Positions 20,477 to 29,496 of a stretch of 64,000 nucleotides of DNA are shown piece by piece. The stretch spans positions 248,001-312,000 of the forward strand of contig LGRT01000034.1 in NCBI GenBank assembly GCA_001642945.1, in the 5' to 3' direction. This DNA is from Rhodobacteraceae bacterium SB2 (lineage in GTDB: Bacteria; Pseudomonadota; Alphaproteobacteria; Rhodobacterales; Rhodobacteraceae). Below the pieces are notes generated by a model that ran no database searches, was not told where the DNA came from, and worked only from the letters and a program-made list of their open reading frames with translations. Within the stretch, counting starts at the first letter, position 1, and each line of letters begins with the position of its first letter. The translations under genes and the position numbers were made by a program.

Positions 20477-21844
20477 ATGCCAGCTTTTGAACTTAACAGA
20501 ACATCCGATCTATCGGCAGCTATGACCTGTTCATCCGTTGCAGCCTCTCTTGAAGAGACCTCTTCCATGTCATCCCAAGCAGAGCTGGCCGAGATTGAAA
20601 CGGGCGGTGCGTCAGATACTCAGTCTTTGATCAATCCTATCTTGTCAAAGCTGTTGATCAATCTGTTTCAAAAGGGCGAATACGAATCTGTTGTTTCATC
20701 CGCAGGCCAGCTTTTGAGCGAGTTTCCAGAGTCCATCTTTCTGCATAACGTTATGGCGGAAAGCTATTCGAAACTGGGACATGACGTAAAAGCAATTTTT
20801 CACTATGAACAAGCGATCGAAATTAAACCCTGCCCCGCAGAACACAACATGCAACGGGACAACAAGGTCAACTATCATAACAACCTGGCCGTATCTCTCA
20901 AATCGCTTGGATTGCTGGATAGATCAGAGCAACATTTAAAAGCTGCTCTTAAGATCAACCCGCGCTTCTCTCCTGCCTATAATAATTATGGTAACCTATT
21001 GAACGATCGCGCCGATATTAAGGGCGCGCAGGATTGTTTTTTGAAAGCGATTGATATCGATGAGAATAGTTTTCGCGCCTATTGGAACCTGCACTCTACG
21101 GTAAGCGATGCAGAAACTGCACAGGCAATTGTGGAAATGTGCCTCAAGGCAGAGCCTATGTATCGTGACGCAATTTTTACGCTAGCCGGTATGAACGCGT
21201 TCAAGGGCGATCGAAGCCATTTTGACTCGTTAATGAAGAGCGAATTATCTGACGACCCAATCTTGAAAAGTATTGAATGGGTGTTGTCTTTGGAAGAAAA
21301 GCCCAGCTTACATTTTAATCGCTGGTCGATTTTCGACCTTGCCACATCTTTATCAGACCAGTCACGCCCCTTTTATGAGTTTGGTGTTTGGATGGGAGAC
21401 TCGTTCAGGTATTTGATGAAGAGTTATGAAAAAGGATTTGGGTTTGATACGTTTGAGGGCCTGCCCGAAGATTGGCGATCTGTTCCCAAAGGGTCATATA
21501 GCAGCTTTGGAACAGTGCCAGAAATTCCCGGAGGTGAGTTCATCGTTGGTGAGTTTGACAAAACTTTACCAACCTTTTTTGCAACTGAACGCCAAAAAGC
21601 TGCATTGATAAATCTTGATGCAGATCTTTATGGATCAACCTTGAGCGCGCTTAAAAATGCACGATCCGTCATAGATGAACAGACGGTGATCATTTTTGAT
21701 GAATTGATTATCAACAAGGGTTGGCAGCAGGATGAGTTTAAGGCGTTAAATGAGTTTTGCGCGCTCTTTGATTTGCGATATGAAGTCCTTGCACTGTCTC
21801 TTTATACCAAACAGGTGGTGACGCGAATTTTACCCGCAAGTTGA
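20477..21844 (+). CDS. TPR protein fused to TylF-like class I methyltransferase domain
   Basis: A 455-residue protein. Residues 1-50 are Ser/Thr/Glu-rich and low in structure. About 50-200 contain TPR-like helix pairs (LHNVMAESYSKLGHDVKAI, NNLAVSLKSLGLLDRSEQ, AYNNYGNLLNDRADIKGA). About 275-450 match the TylF/macrocin O-methyltransferase-like fold: FYEFGVWMGDSFRYL, GFDTFEGLPEDW and ALINLDADLYGSTLSAL. A strong AAGGAG lies before the ATG. It converges on the type I secretion genes. Such TPR-methyltransferase proteins often modify surface glycans or lipids; the true acceptor is unknown. Confidence 0.78.
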   Translation: MPAFELNRTSDLSAAMTCSSVAASLEETSSMSSQAELAEIETGGASDTQSLINPILSKLLINLFQKGEYESVVSSAGQLLSEFPESIFLHNVMAESYSKLGHDVKAIFHYEQAIEIKPCPAEHNMQRDNKVNYHNNLAVSLKSLGLLDRSEQHLKAALKINPRFSPAYNNYGNLLNDRADIKGAQDCFLKAIDIDENSFRAYWNLHSTVSDAETAQAIVEMCLKAEPMYRDAIFTLAGMNAFKGDRSHFDSLMKSELSDDPILKSIEWVLSLEEKPSLHFNRWSIFDLATSLSDQSRPFYEFGVWMGDSFRYLMKSYEKGFGFDTFEGLPEDWRSVPKGSYSSFGTVPEIPGGEFIVGEFDKTLPTFFATERQKAALINLDADLYGSTLSALKNARSVIDEQTVIIFDELIINKGWQQDEFKALNEFCALFDLRYEVLALSLYTKQVVTRILPAS

Positions 21845-21942
21845 GCTTACCGTTTAAATAAAAAGGTTCGGATTTAGCTCGAAATGGACCATGAGGGCCC
21901 AAGCATATCGGGTCTTATTCCTGTCTTCGCCATTCCAAACGC

Positions 21943-23301
21943 TTAATCCCTAAAAGCACGCTTTTGAACACGCGCAACAGGTTGCGCGAGGTAATCCAGG
22001 ACGGTCCTTTTTCCGGACAATATATTGAATTCTATTTCCATCCCAGGCCTTAAGCGAGGCAGGTCATGAACAACCCCGGACGAGTTCCTTTTGATCGAGA
22101 TTCTTGTGAAATAAAACGACTTATCAGATTTTGATGTCTTTATAACATCCGCAGAAATTCTTTGAACATAGCCATCCAAATTGGCAAATTGGTAAGAATC
22201 TTTGGTAGTTAAACGCAATTTCACTTTATCGCCTTTCGCAATATTGGGTAAATCCTTTGGATCAAGCTGCGCATGAACCATCAATTCAACAGCTTTTGGA
22301 ATCAGCTCAGCAACAACCTCGCCCTTTTTAACCAAGGCATTTTCCGACATAAAATTTATCTGATTTATTACGCCACCAACAGGCGCATAAATTGAATGCC
22401 GTGCCAACGAAGTTTGTAGAATTGGCAATAGCAACAAAGTTTCGCTCAAGCTTGCCTTCAATTTGGCTTGCTCTGTTAATGCAGAAATGCGTTTGGCTTG
22501 CCGCATCTCTTTCTCTTGTTCTTGAAGTTCATGGCGCTGTGCCCGAACCTGTTCAAGCGCAAACGGCAGGGCAGCAGCTCTTGAAAGAGTCTCGGCATGC
22601 TCTTTGAGCAAGGTCAAAAGTTGAACCTTTGACCTCACACCTTTAGCCACGAGCTTTTCAACCTTTTTAAGGTGCAGCTCTTGAAGGCTTAAGATATACT
22701 GAAGTGCCTTATCCTTTGCCTCGATACTTTTAATTTCACTGCTGCGCTGAAGAAATCGTTGTTTTAATATTGATATTTTCGCAGCAAACTCAGCCTGTTC
22801 AGAATGATAAAGCGCGATTTGATTTTGAATGAAATCTTGACTTGCATGCGTATCGAAACCAAAAAAATTTAGCTTATCAGAGGTAAGTTCCGCATATACA
22901 CGCTGCAATTGAATTTTCAAATGGTCTCGCTTTAAAGCGGCCTGTTGATAGCGCATGCGCGCCTCACTTGAGTCCAATTCAAATAGGGCTTGCCCCTGTA
23001 GAACCCGATCACCCGGCTTCACCAAACGCTTTAAAATCACCCCGGAAACGGCGGTCTGAACATGTTGGTTTGAACTTTTGGAAACCAGCACTCCATTGCC
23101 GCGCACAACGCGGTCAATTTCAAACGTTGCGGCCCAAAATAAAAGGCCACCAAGCAGCGCAATGATCGTTAAAAGCAAAGCAGAGTAAAACACAAAACGA
23201 CCAAAAGGCCTTTTCGGGTGATCTTTACCGCCAATATCCGTCACACGCGCATCGCAGTCAGGTCTTCGCCATGAGATTGCTGGGATGTTGATCGGCAACA
23301 A
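21943..23301 (-). CDS. type I secretion membrane fusion protein (HlyD family)
   Basis: A 452-residue periplasmic adaptor linking the ABC exporter to an outer-membrane channel. One N-terminal membrane span (FVFYSALLLTIIALLGG) is followed by a biotinyl-lipoyl-like half (GVILKRLVKPGDRVLQGQ), a long coiled-coil hairpin of about 130 residues, and a second lipoyl/barrel half with the HlyD signature region near 345-440. The frame begins at a TTG (23301, AGGG upstream) inside the end of the exporter gene; a GTG at 23244 is an alternative start. No TolC-like gene is nearby. Confidence 0.88.
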   Translation of the reverse strand: MLPINIPAISWRRPDCDARVTDIGGKDHPKRPFGRFVFYSALLLTIIALLGGLLFWAATFEIDRVVRGNGVLVSKSSNQHVQTAVSGVILKRLVKPGDRVLQGQALFELDSSEARMRYQQAALKRDHLKIQLQRVYAELTSDKLNFFGFDTHASQDFIQNQIALYHSEQAEFAAKISILKQRFLQRSSEIKSIEAKDKALQYILSLQELHLKKVEKLVAKGVRSKVQLLTLLKEHAETLSRAAALPFALEQVRAQRHELQEQEKEMRQAKRISALTEQAKLKASLSETLLLLPILQTSLARHSIYAPVGGVINQINFMSENALVKKGEVVAELIPKAVELMVHAQLDPKDLPNIAKGDKVKLRLTTKDSYQFANLDGYVQRISADVIKTSKSDKSFYFTRISIKRNSSGVVHDLPRLRPGMEIEFNILSGKRTVLDYLAQPVARVQKRAFRD

Positions 23302-25372
23302 TCTGGCCCTGCTTAATCACCAGCACGCGATCGGCAGCTTTGAACAAGGCGCTGCGATGGGTGACTATGATCATCGTTTTATCCGATCTCATATGGATAA
23401 GATTTTCCGCAATATGACCCTCCGAGGCTGGATCCATTGCGCTCGTTGGTTCATCCAAAAGCAAAATTGAAGGGTCGTGCACGAATGCGCGGGCCAGGCT
23501 AACCGCTTGTCGTTGCCCTCCTGAAAGAACGGCTGTTTTATCAGAAAGACCGGCGATACCCTCAGACTGCTCGCGAGAGATCAAACCAGACAAACCCCAA
23601 AACTGAGCCAGCTTCGTCATATCGGCATCCGTATGACGCAGAGCGCCCGTTTGAATATTTTCTTGAATACTGCCAGAAAACATCCAAGCATCTTGCAACA
23701 TCACACCAATATTCTGTTGCCTATCCTGTCGATCCAATTGCCGGACACTTACCCCATCCACCAAAACCTGCCCTGAACAGGGCTGCAAAACACCTGCAAT
23801 CAACTTTAGGATTGTTGACTTTCCGGATCCCATTTCACCAAGCAAAACAACGGTCTGACCCGCATAAATTTTAAACGATAAATTCGAAATTAAGGGTTTG
23901 GACTCGCCTTTAAATTTAAAACTGACATCGCGAAACTCGATCGCTCCCGATAATTGAGACCGGCTTATAAAAGATGTGCGGTAACGTTGGAGAGGGAAAT
24001 CATGCAATAAATCGTTCAACGAGTTATAAGCACTGATCGCCGCATTTGCCCGGGTGAGCGCATGCGTCAATTGCGCCAATGGTGCCAAGGCGCGCCCACC
24101 CAAAATCACCGCAGCAATCAGTGCCCCTTGAGAAATATCACCGTTTTTTATCAGAAAAACATCAAAAACCACGGCAAAGACTTGTGCATATTGCTGCACC
24201 GACATTGAAAAATTTATGAGAAGCTGACCACAAGTTCGAGACGATGCACCAGTATCAAGCTGTTCGCGCAATGCCTCTAGGTAGCGTGTTTTCATCAAAG
24301 CACCAGCCCCAGTTACGCCCATAGTTTCAAGACCAGACAGGGTTTCAACCAAAATCGCTTGCTTTGCTATCGCATGTTGCTTAGAGAGCCGTGTGAAACG
24401 CGATAAAAACGGCTGCATAACCACCCCCGCGATAATCACAACAGGCAGCGCAATAAGCCCTATATAGGCCAAGGGCCCGGCTATTATCGAAATGACATAG
24501 AGAAAAAATAGCGCAAAGGGCAAATCAACCAAAAGCACCAGACTCGACGATGTGAAAAACTCGCGGAGGGCTTCATATTCGCGCACAACACCCGCCAGCA
24601 TGCCTTTCTTAAGGGTGTATTCGGTTGCAGATAAAGATAGTATTCGATCAAAAATACGAACCGATACATCATAATCGGCAATGCGGCTTGCTTGATCGAT
24701 AAACAAGGCTCGGATGTAACGGATCAAAAAATCAAAACCCAGAGCAATCACCACACCAACGGTTAGGGCGATTAAGCTTTCAATGGCAGCGTTTGGGATT
24801 ACCCGATCATAAACCGTCATTGTGAAGATCGAAATTGATAGCGCCAAAATATTTGTCATAATTGTGGCCAATAAAACTTGCCAATAAAGCCACTGGCTTT
24901 TTAGAAATGCCGAAAAAAACCAATGGCCTTTTTTCTTTTGCCATTCCGCATTGCTTAATTTCTGCACCCGGAGAACAACTCCGCAATAAAAAGCTTCAAA
25001 ACGCGCATGCCCAATCCTTTCTGGATCAGTTCTATCGGCGTAACGCAGCAGGTTGATGCGTCCATAAGGCTCTACGCCTAATATCACAAAGGGATTGTTA
25101 CTTTTGTCAAAGGCAATAAGTGGGCAAAGTTGATCCGGCAGATGCTCGATCGCACAATCAGCCAGCTGGGCACGAAAACCAAATCTCTCCAAGGCGGTGC
25201 AGGCTTCATAAACCCCAAACTCACCTTCTTTCACACCTGCAGAACATCGGATCGACGCAAGGCTTTGGTCGTGCTTATAAACGCGACAAATTTGTTGAAC
25301 CGCACCCGCAAGGCAAAGCGGCGAGGCTGGCTGATCATTTCCCTTTGGAGGGCTTAATTTTGTATAATGCAT
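23258..25372 (-). CDS. type I secretion ABC exporter (LapB/PrtD type)
   Basis: A 704-residue exporter with three parts. The N-terminal 1-140 resembles a C39-like domain without the catalytic cysteine arrangement, as in RTX and adhesin exporters. Six membrane helices lie near 160-440. The ATPase domain has Walker A GEMGSGKST (512-520), signature LSGGQRQ (616-622) and Walker B ILLLDEPT (636-643). Its 3' end overlaps the adaptor start, so the two genes are coupled. The cargo gene, usually a large RTX or repeat adhesin, is not in this window. A pentanucleotide repeat lies about 280 bases upstream. Confidence 0.93.
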   Translation of the reverse strand: MHYTKLSPPKGNDQPASPLCLAGAVQQICRVYKHDQSLASIRCSAGVKEGEFGVYEACTALERFGFRAQLADCAIEHLPDQLCPLIAFDKSNNPFVILGVEPYGRINLLRYADRTDPERIGHARFEAFYCGVVLRVQKLSNAEWQKKKGHWFFSAFLKSQWLYWQVLLATIMTNILALSISIFTMTVYDRVIPNAAIESLIALTVGVVIALGFDFLIRYIRALFIDQASRIADYDVSVRIFDRILSLSATEYTLKKGMLAGVVREYEALREFFTSSSLVLLVDLPFALFFLYVISIIAGPLAYIGLIALPVVIIAGVVMQPFLSRFTRLSKQHAIAKQAILVETLSGLETMGVTGAGALMKTRYLEALREQLDTGASSRTCGQLLINFSMSVQQYAQVFAVVFDVFLIKNGDISQGALIAAVILGGRALAPLAQLTHALTRANAAISAYNSLNDLLHDFPLQRYRTSFISRSQLSGAIEFRDVSFKFKGESKPLISNLSFKIYAGQTVVLLGEMGSGKSTILKLIAGVLQPCSGQVLVDGVSVRQLDRQDRQQNIGVMLQDAWMFSGSIQENIQTGALRHTDADMTKLAQFWGLSGLISREQSEGIAGLSDKTAVLSGGQRQAVSLARAFVHDPSILLLDEPTSAMDPASEGHIAENLIHMRSDKTMIIVTHRSALFKAADRVLVIKQGQIVADQHPSNLMAKT

Positions 25373-25807
25373 AGCATTTGGGCCCAGCGGTTCCTGTTAC
25401 GGACAAAAGCTGGCCAAGCTCTGACATAATTTTAGTCTGCGGTTAGCCAAAATTAGCCCCAAGCTTTTGAATTTTAGTTCTCAATCCATAGACCAATGAG
25501 GCTTAAGAAAAGTTTTATTGTTAAAATGCGTTGCAATCGTATTTCTATTCTGGGCATCACTTTGCGTATCTTTAGGTCACAAATAATAGCTTAAACACAC
25601 GAAATTCGCGTTGAAAATCAACTGATTTTTATCGACATCTAGGCATTTCAATTGAATTCAATTCAATTCAATTCAATTCTGGCAGACCATTTGCCTTTGC
25701 CGATCAAGTGAATTGGGACCCAAAATCAACATTGGCGGAAAGGTCATAACTCATAAAAAGGGAAGCTCTCTTAACTTGAAGCTGATCGGCTAACACGCAT
25801 CATAAGC
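25373..25807. other. gene-free region upstream of the type I exporter
   Basis: About 435 bases without a convincing gene. It is AT-rich in its centre and holds the AATTC repeat at 25655-25679. It probably contains the promoter of the minus-strand exporter operon and the 3' end of the upstream minus-strand gene. Confidence 0.6.
25655..25679. repeat. pentanucleotide tandem repeat (AATTC)5
   Basis: Five perfect copies of AATTC in intergenic DNA, 283 bases upstream of the type I exporter start. Short repeats of this kind change copy number by slippage. Since the unit is not a multiple of a helical turn, promoter spacing could vary. Confidence 0.9.
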
Positions 25808-26287
25808 TCAATGCCAGTGTTTGCAAAGCGAAGGCTGCGCCTGCACGACCCTGATATTTATGGCAATCAGACGTAAATTAAGGGCAAGATCCATCGCGAA
25901 ATTCAGCAGGATTAGTGCAACCTCAGGGCGTACAAAATTACAGGCCATTAAAAAAGCATCTTCACGCTGCCCCTCCAAAGCGTAGCCCAGAAAATTGACA
26001 AATCCCGATTCATCTCGACCAAGGGATTTACAATTCACACAATTTAAAACGAAGGGTCTGCGGCCATGGCTAGAACAGATTGCAAACACGCTTTCAAACG
26101 CCGAAAACGCCTGCTTTGCGCGGGTTGGTCCTAAACTTCGTGAAAATTCATTCCAAATTTCCGCCTGCGCCTCTGGCCCCGCCCACCAAAGCCGTAAATA
26201 CCGAATACAAAGCGCCTCATCAGGGGTTAGGTCTTGGACTAAGCCAACCGGCGCCGCCCCTCTGATACCCGCTAGATTTTCTGTCAT
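25808..26287 (-). CDS. conserved hypothetical protein
   Basis: A 159-residue soluble, helix-rich protein starting MTENLAGIRGAAP. The core pattern DLTPDEALCIRYLRLWWAGPE near residues 17-37, then SHGRRPF and CVNCKSLGRDESGFVNFL, is one I associate with uncharacterised Rhodobacterales proteins. The two cysteines in CVNC could hold metal. AGAGGTG precedes the ATG at 26287; an upstream in-frame start at 26377 would add 30 residues lacking the pattern. No function can be given. Neighbours do not help. Confidence 0.7.
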   Translation of the reverse strand: MTENLAGIRGAAPVGLVQDLTPDEALCIRYLRLWWAGPEAQAEIWNEFSRSLGPTRAKQAFSAFESVFAICSSHGRRPFVLNCVNCKSLGRDESGFVNFLGYALEGQREDAFLMACNFVRPEVALILLNFAMDLALNLRLIAINIRVVQAQPSLCKHWH

Positions 26288-26520
26288 GTGACACCTCTTC
26301 TCATTCAGACAATACCAACGGATCTTAGTAAGGCTTTTACCTGCTCGCGCGCCCGTGAAGCTGGGTAAGGGCTGCAACGAATTGCAAAAGAAGAAAGATC
26401 TCTTTAACGGAGCTTCATCTACCCCGGCCCAAAACCGCCCTACCCGGCCATGATTTAATTTGACAGGAACGCGGCGTGATAGGCCGGCCCAGCTTTAATA
26501 CTGGGCCCAGCACGATGTGC

Positions 26521-27525
26521 TTACCCGTCAAAATCCACAACTTCAGTGATTTTCAAGGCAAGTTTGCGTCGCGCGGCCAATTCCATCAGATTCACATCAT
26601 CTGCCTGAAACGCGCCCCACCCCTTAACCAATTCAGCTGGCTCAGTGTTCGGAGCGATTGGATATTCATAATTGGCAGTCGCATAGACCTCTTGCGCATC
26701 AGGAGATGTCAAAAACTCCATAAACTTAAGCGCGTTTTCTCTATTAGGAGCATATTTCGCCATGGCTACACCGGAAATATTTACATGCGTACCGCCATTT
26801 TCAAACCTAGGAAACAACACATTGACGCTGTCTGCCCAAGCTTTTTGTTCAGAATCCGCAAGCATTTTACCCATATAATAGGTATTCCCAATAGAAATAT
26901 CGCATTCACCTGCCCAGATGGCCTTAACCTGCGCACGATCATTGCCTTGAGGTTTGCGCGCCAAATTTGCCTTAACACCCTCAAGCCAAGTTTGTGCACC
27001 TGCCTCACCGTGGTGATAAATCACCGCCGACATAAGCGCCAAATTATAGGCATTGGTGCCCGAACGCGTGCAAAGCCTACCGCGCCATTTTGGATCAGCA
27101 AGATCTTCATAGGTTGTCACTTCACCCGCAGCAACACGCTCTTTGCTGGCATAAACAATACGAGCCCGCGTGGTTAACCCAAACCATTCCTTGCCCGGAT
27201 CCCGATACAGGCTGGGCACGTTCTCTTCCAGTAATGCGCTCTCAACCGGCTGCGTTAACCCCGCGTCTAACAAAGCCGCAAGGCGCGAAATATCGACGGT
27301 TAGCATCACATCAACAGGGCTGCGTTTGCCTTCTGCTTTCATGCGCTCGACCATACCTTTTTTAAGATAAGCCGCATTCACTTTGATACCGGTTTTTTCC
27401 GTGAACGCATCGGTGAGTGGCTTGATCAATTCTGGTTGACGATAAGAATAAACGTTCACGTCCTCGGCTTCAGCAGCGCTTGAGAGAACGAGACCAGCCG
27501 CGATCAGTTTTACAAAAGATTTCAT
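26521..27525 (-). CDS. iron(III) ABC transporter substrate-binding protein (FbpA/FutA type)
   Basis: A 334-residue periplasmic ferric-binding protein. A signal peptide (KLIAAGLVLSSAAEA) is followed by VNVYSYRQPELIKPL, the usual FutA/FbpA start. The GNTYYMGKML block near residue 212 supplies the adjacent tyrosines that bind iron, and ISGVAMAKYAPN near 250-261 is typical. It is monocistronic here; the permease and ATPase are elsewhere. An inverted repeat lies in the promoter region at 27575-27611. Confidence 0.9.
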   Translation of the reverse strand: MKSFVKLIAAGLVLSSAAEAEDVNVYSYRQPELIKPLTDAFTEKTGIKVNAAYLKKGMVERMKAEGKRSPVDVMLTVDISRLAALLDAGLTQPVESALLEENVPSLYRDPGKEWFGLTTRARIVYASKERVAAGEVTTYEDLADPKWRGRLCTRSGTNAYNLALMSAVIYHHGEAGAQTWLEGVKANLARKPQGNDRAQVKAIWAGECDISIGNTYYMGKMLADSEQKAWADSVNVLFPRFENGGTHVNISGVAMAKYAPNRENALKFMEFLTSPDAQEVYATANYEYPIAPNTEPAELVKGWGAFQADDVNLMELAARRKLALKITEVVDFDG

Positions 27526-27574
27526 GTTATATTTCCATATTTTTTCAGTTGATAAACCATCAATATATTTGTTG

Positions 27575-27611
27575 ACTATTTTTGTAAAGAATTAATCTTG
27601 ATAAAAATAGT
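27575..27611. promoter_or_regulatory. inverted repeat upstream of the iron-binding protein gene
   Basis: ACTATTTTT and AAAAATAGT flank a 19-base spacer, about 50 bases upstream of the minus-strand start at 27525. The arms are perfect over 9 bases and lie in AT-rich DNA. It could be an operator for an iron regulator, but it does not match the Irr or RirA consensus I know. Confidence 0.4.
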
Positions 27612-27745
27612 AAGAAAAAAATAAATTAACCCTTTACGTGGAAAAAAGAACCCTCAAAATCCATATGAAAGAATTAAAGTATAATATTAACAATAGCTTA
27701 AAGATACTCAATTGATTCAAGACAGCCAACAGCTATATCTCTAAC

Positions 27746-28318
27746 ATGATAATAATTTCACGTATGGTGACCATTAGCCTTATGGTTTGGGCGTTGTTTT
27801 CCGGAGTCGCTATGGCCTATGAAGAGCCAGAATATAAACTTTTGCAATCAAATGACGCGTATGAAATTCGTCATTATAAAGACCGGCTTGCTGTTCAAAC
27901 CATTCAGGGTCACGGCAGCAATTCGGCGTTTCGCCGATTATTTTCGTATATTTCGGGCACCAATGAAACCTCTTCGAAAATTTCAATGACCGTTCCGGTA
28001 ACGCAAACCGACCAAAACGGTGCGACGCAAATGCAATTTTATTTGCCTCAAGCCTTTACCAAAGAAACGGCCCCAGCACCTTCACACGGCTCCGTAAAAT
28101 TGGTTACGGTGCCCGGCGGATATTACGCGGTGATGCAATATTCTGGTAGGTCTACCAACAAAAATTATCAAGCTCACGCTGCGCGTCTTAAGCGCCATTT
28201 GCAAGACGCTGGCGTCAAAATCCTGGGCGCATCGATTAAAGCAACCTATAACGGACCGTTAACGCCGTTTTTCATGAGACGGAATGAAGCGATCTACCCG
28301 ATAGACTGGCAACCTTAA
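27746..28318 (+). CDS. SOUL-family haem-binding protein, secreted
   Basis: A 190-residue SOUL-domain protein. A signal peptide (ISLMVWALFSGVAMA) precedes YEEPEYKLL, and the SOUL core with YEIRHYKDRLAVQT (about 40-53), KISMTVPVTQT (about 78-88) and YYAVMQYSGR (about 127-136) is present. Members bind haem or other tetrapyrroles; bacterial function is poorly defined. It is divergent from an iron-binding protein gene, which fits an iron or haem context. Two in-frame ATGs (27746, 27764) are possible starts. Confidence 0.85.
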   Translation: MIIISRMVTISLMVWALFSGVAMAYEEPEYKLLQSNDAYEIRHYKDRLAVQTIQGHGSNSAFRRLFSYISGTNETSSKISMTVPVTQTDQNGATQMQFYLPQAFTKETAPAPSHGSVKLVTVPGGYYAVMQYSGRSTNKNYQAHAARLKRHLQDAGVKILGASIKATYNGPLTPFFMRRNEAIYPIDWQP

Positions 28319-28328
28319 TAGAATGTCT

Positions 28329-28346
28329 GGGTTGCGCAGCCAACCC
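28329..28346. terminator. weak hairpin between convergent genes
   Basis: A 6-bp stem (GGGTTG / CAACCC) with a 6-base loop lies between the ends of the SOUL gene and the stress protein gene. No T run is seen, so activity is uncertain. Confidence 0.35.
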
Positions 28347-28401
28347 GGCGATACAGACGCATGTGATGGTTAGGCAACTGCGTATTGGAGGTCTAAAAAC
28401 G

Positions 28402-29235
28402 CTAGTGGCTCATCAATACGGGAATTTCGGCGCCAAGCGAAATATCCTGTGTCACACCCCCAAATAACCCTTCGCGAAGCGGCGAATGTTCGTAAGCGCC
28501 CATCACCAAAAGGCCGGCATCAACGTTGCGGCAATGCTCTACAAGAATTTGCGAAATGGTTTTTTTAGACAGCGGTATCTCACTAATTGTAACGTTCCAG
28601 CCATGGTTTTTAAAAAGCTTCCCAATATCAACGCCTGGGGTTGCCTCGGCAAGCGGCATCCGCCCGATCGACACAAGATCAACGTTATGACCGGCTTTTA
28701 AAAATAATTTAGCATCAGCCAGCGCCCGCGCCGCCGCCCGCTTGCCATCCCACGCAATCACGATGGTTTTATCAAAACAATCCACCGGAGGGTTGGATGG
28801 AAACACCAAAACCGGCCGCCCACTTTCCAAAGCGATTCGGTCTGGAAACAGCTCTAAATGCGACAGATTATGCGCAAAGCTTTTTTCATGCATTCCCAAA
28901 ATTGTCAGATCAAACAGACGAGAATACCGCGTAACGGTGGTTTGAACAGATCCCCCGCTATTTATCCATGTTTTCTTTTCCGCTGGAACAACCTGACATA
29001 TCTCATCAAATTTTTCTCGAATATCATCACTGGGACTATCCGCAGCTTCCACGATTGCATCCTGCATTTTTTGGGGCATCCACGCCTTATGCAACTGCCG
29101 CGATAAAAATGGATTGCCATGTGCAAATAAACCGGTGAGATCCGTATCAAATCGCTGTTGAACCTGCACAGCGCCTTTCAACGCCGCATCGGATCCAGGC
29201 AAGCCATTATAGGCCACAAGAATATTTTTAAGCAT
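28402..29235 (-). CDS. universal stress protein, two tandem UspA domains
   Basis: A 277-residue cytoplasmic protein with two UspA folds (about 1-140 and 145-277). The first opens with NILVAYNGLPGSDAALKGA. The second has TIVIAWDGKRAAARAL and the nucleotide-type end GAYEHSPLREGLFGGVTQDI. AGAGGG precedes the ATG. Tandem Usp proteins act in stress tolerance; the precise role is unknown. It stands alone between the SOUL gene and tctA. Confidence 0.88.
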   Translation of the reverse strand: MLKNILVAYNGLPGSDAALKGAVQVQQRFDTDLTGLFAHGNPFLSRQLHKAWMPQKMQDAIVEAADSPSDDIREKFDEICQVVPAEKKTWINSGGSVQTTVTRYSRLFDLTILGMHEKSFAHNLSHLELFPDRIALESGRPVLVFPSNPPVDCFDKTIVIAWDGKRAAARALADAKLFLKAGHNVDLVSIGRMPLAEATPGVDIGKLFKNHGWNVTISEIPLSKKTISQILVEHCRNVDAGLLVMGAYEHSPLREGLFGGVTQDISLGAEIPVLMSH

Positions 29236-29496
29236 GTAACATCCCTCTTTCTAACGCGAACCGGAAGGTCTTAAACGCGTTTTTAAACGCTGCCTGCGAT
29301 ACATCTTGTAAGATTTTGTGACATACCTCTCGTACAGAGCGTAAGTTAAAGGTTTTTAAAAAAACCGCACTTTGATTAAAAATTACACTCTGAAATAAGG
29401 CAGGAAATCCCAAAATATGCCTTAATGAGCAGCAGATATAACAACTGAATATCTGGCCAACACGACGGTCTATTTGCACCAAGAAAAGCCCCCTTT

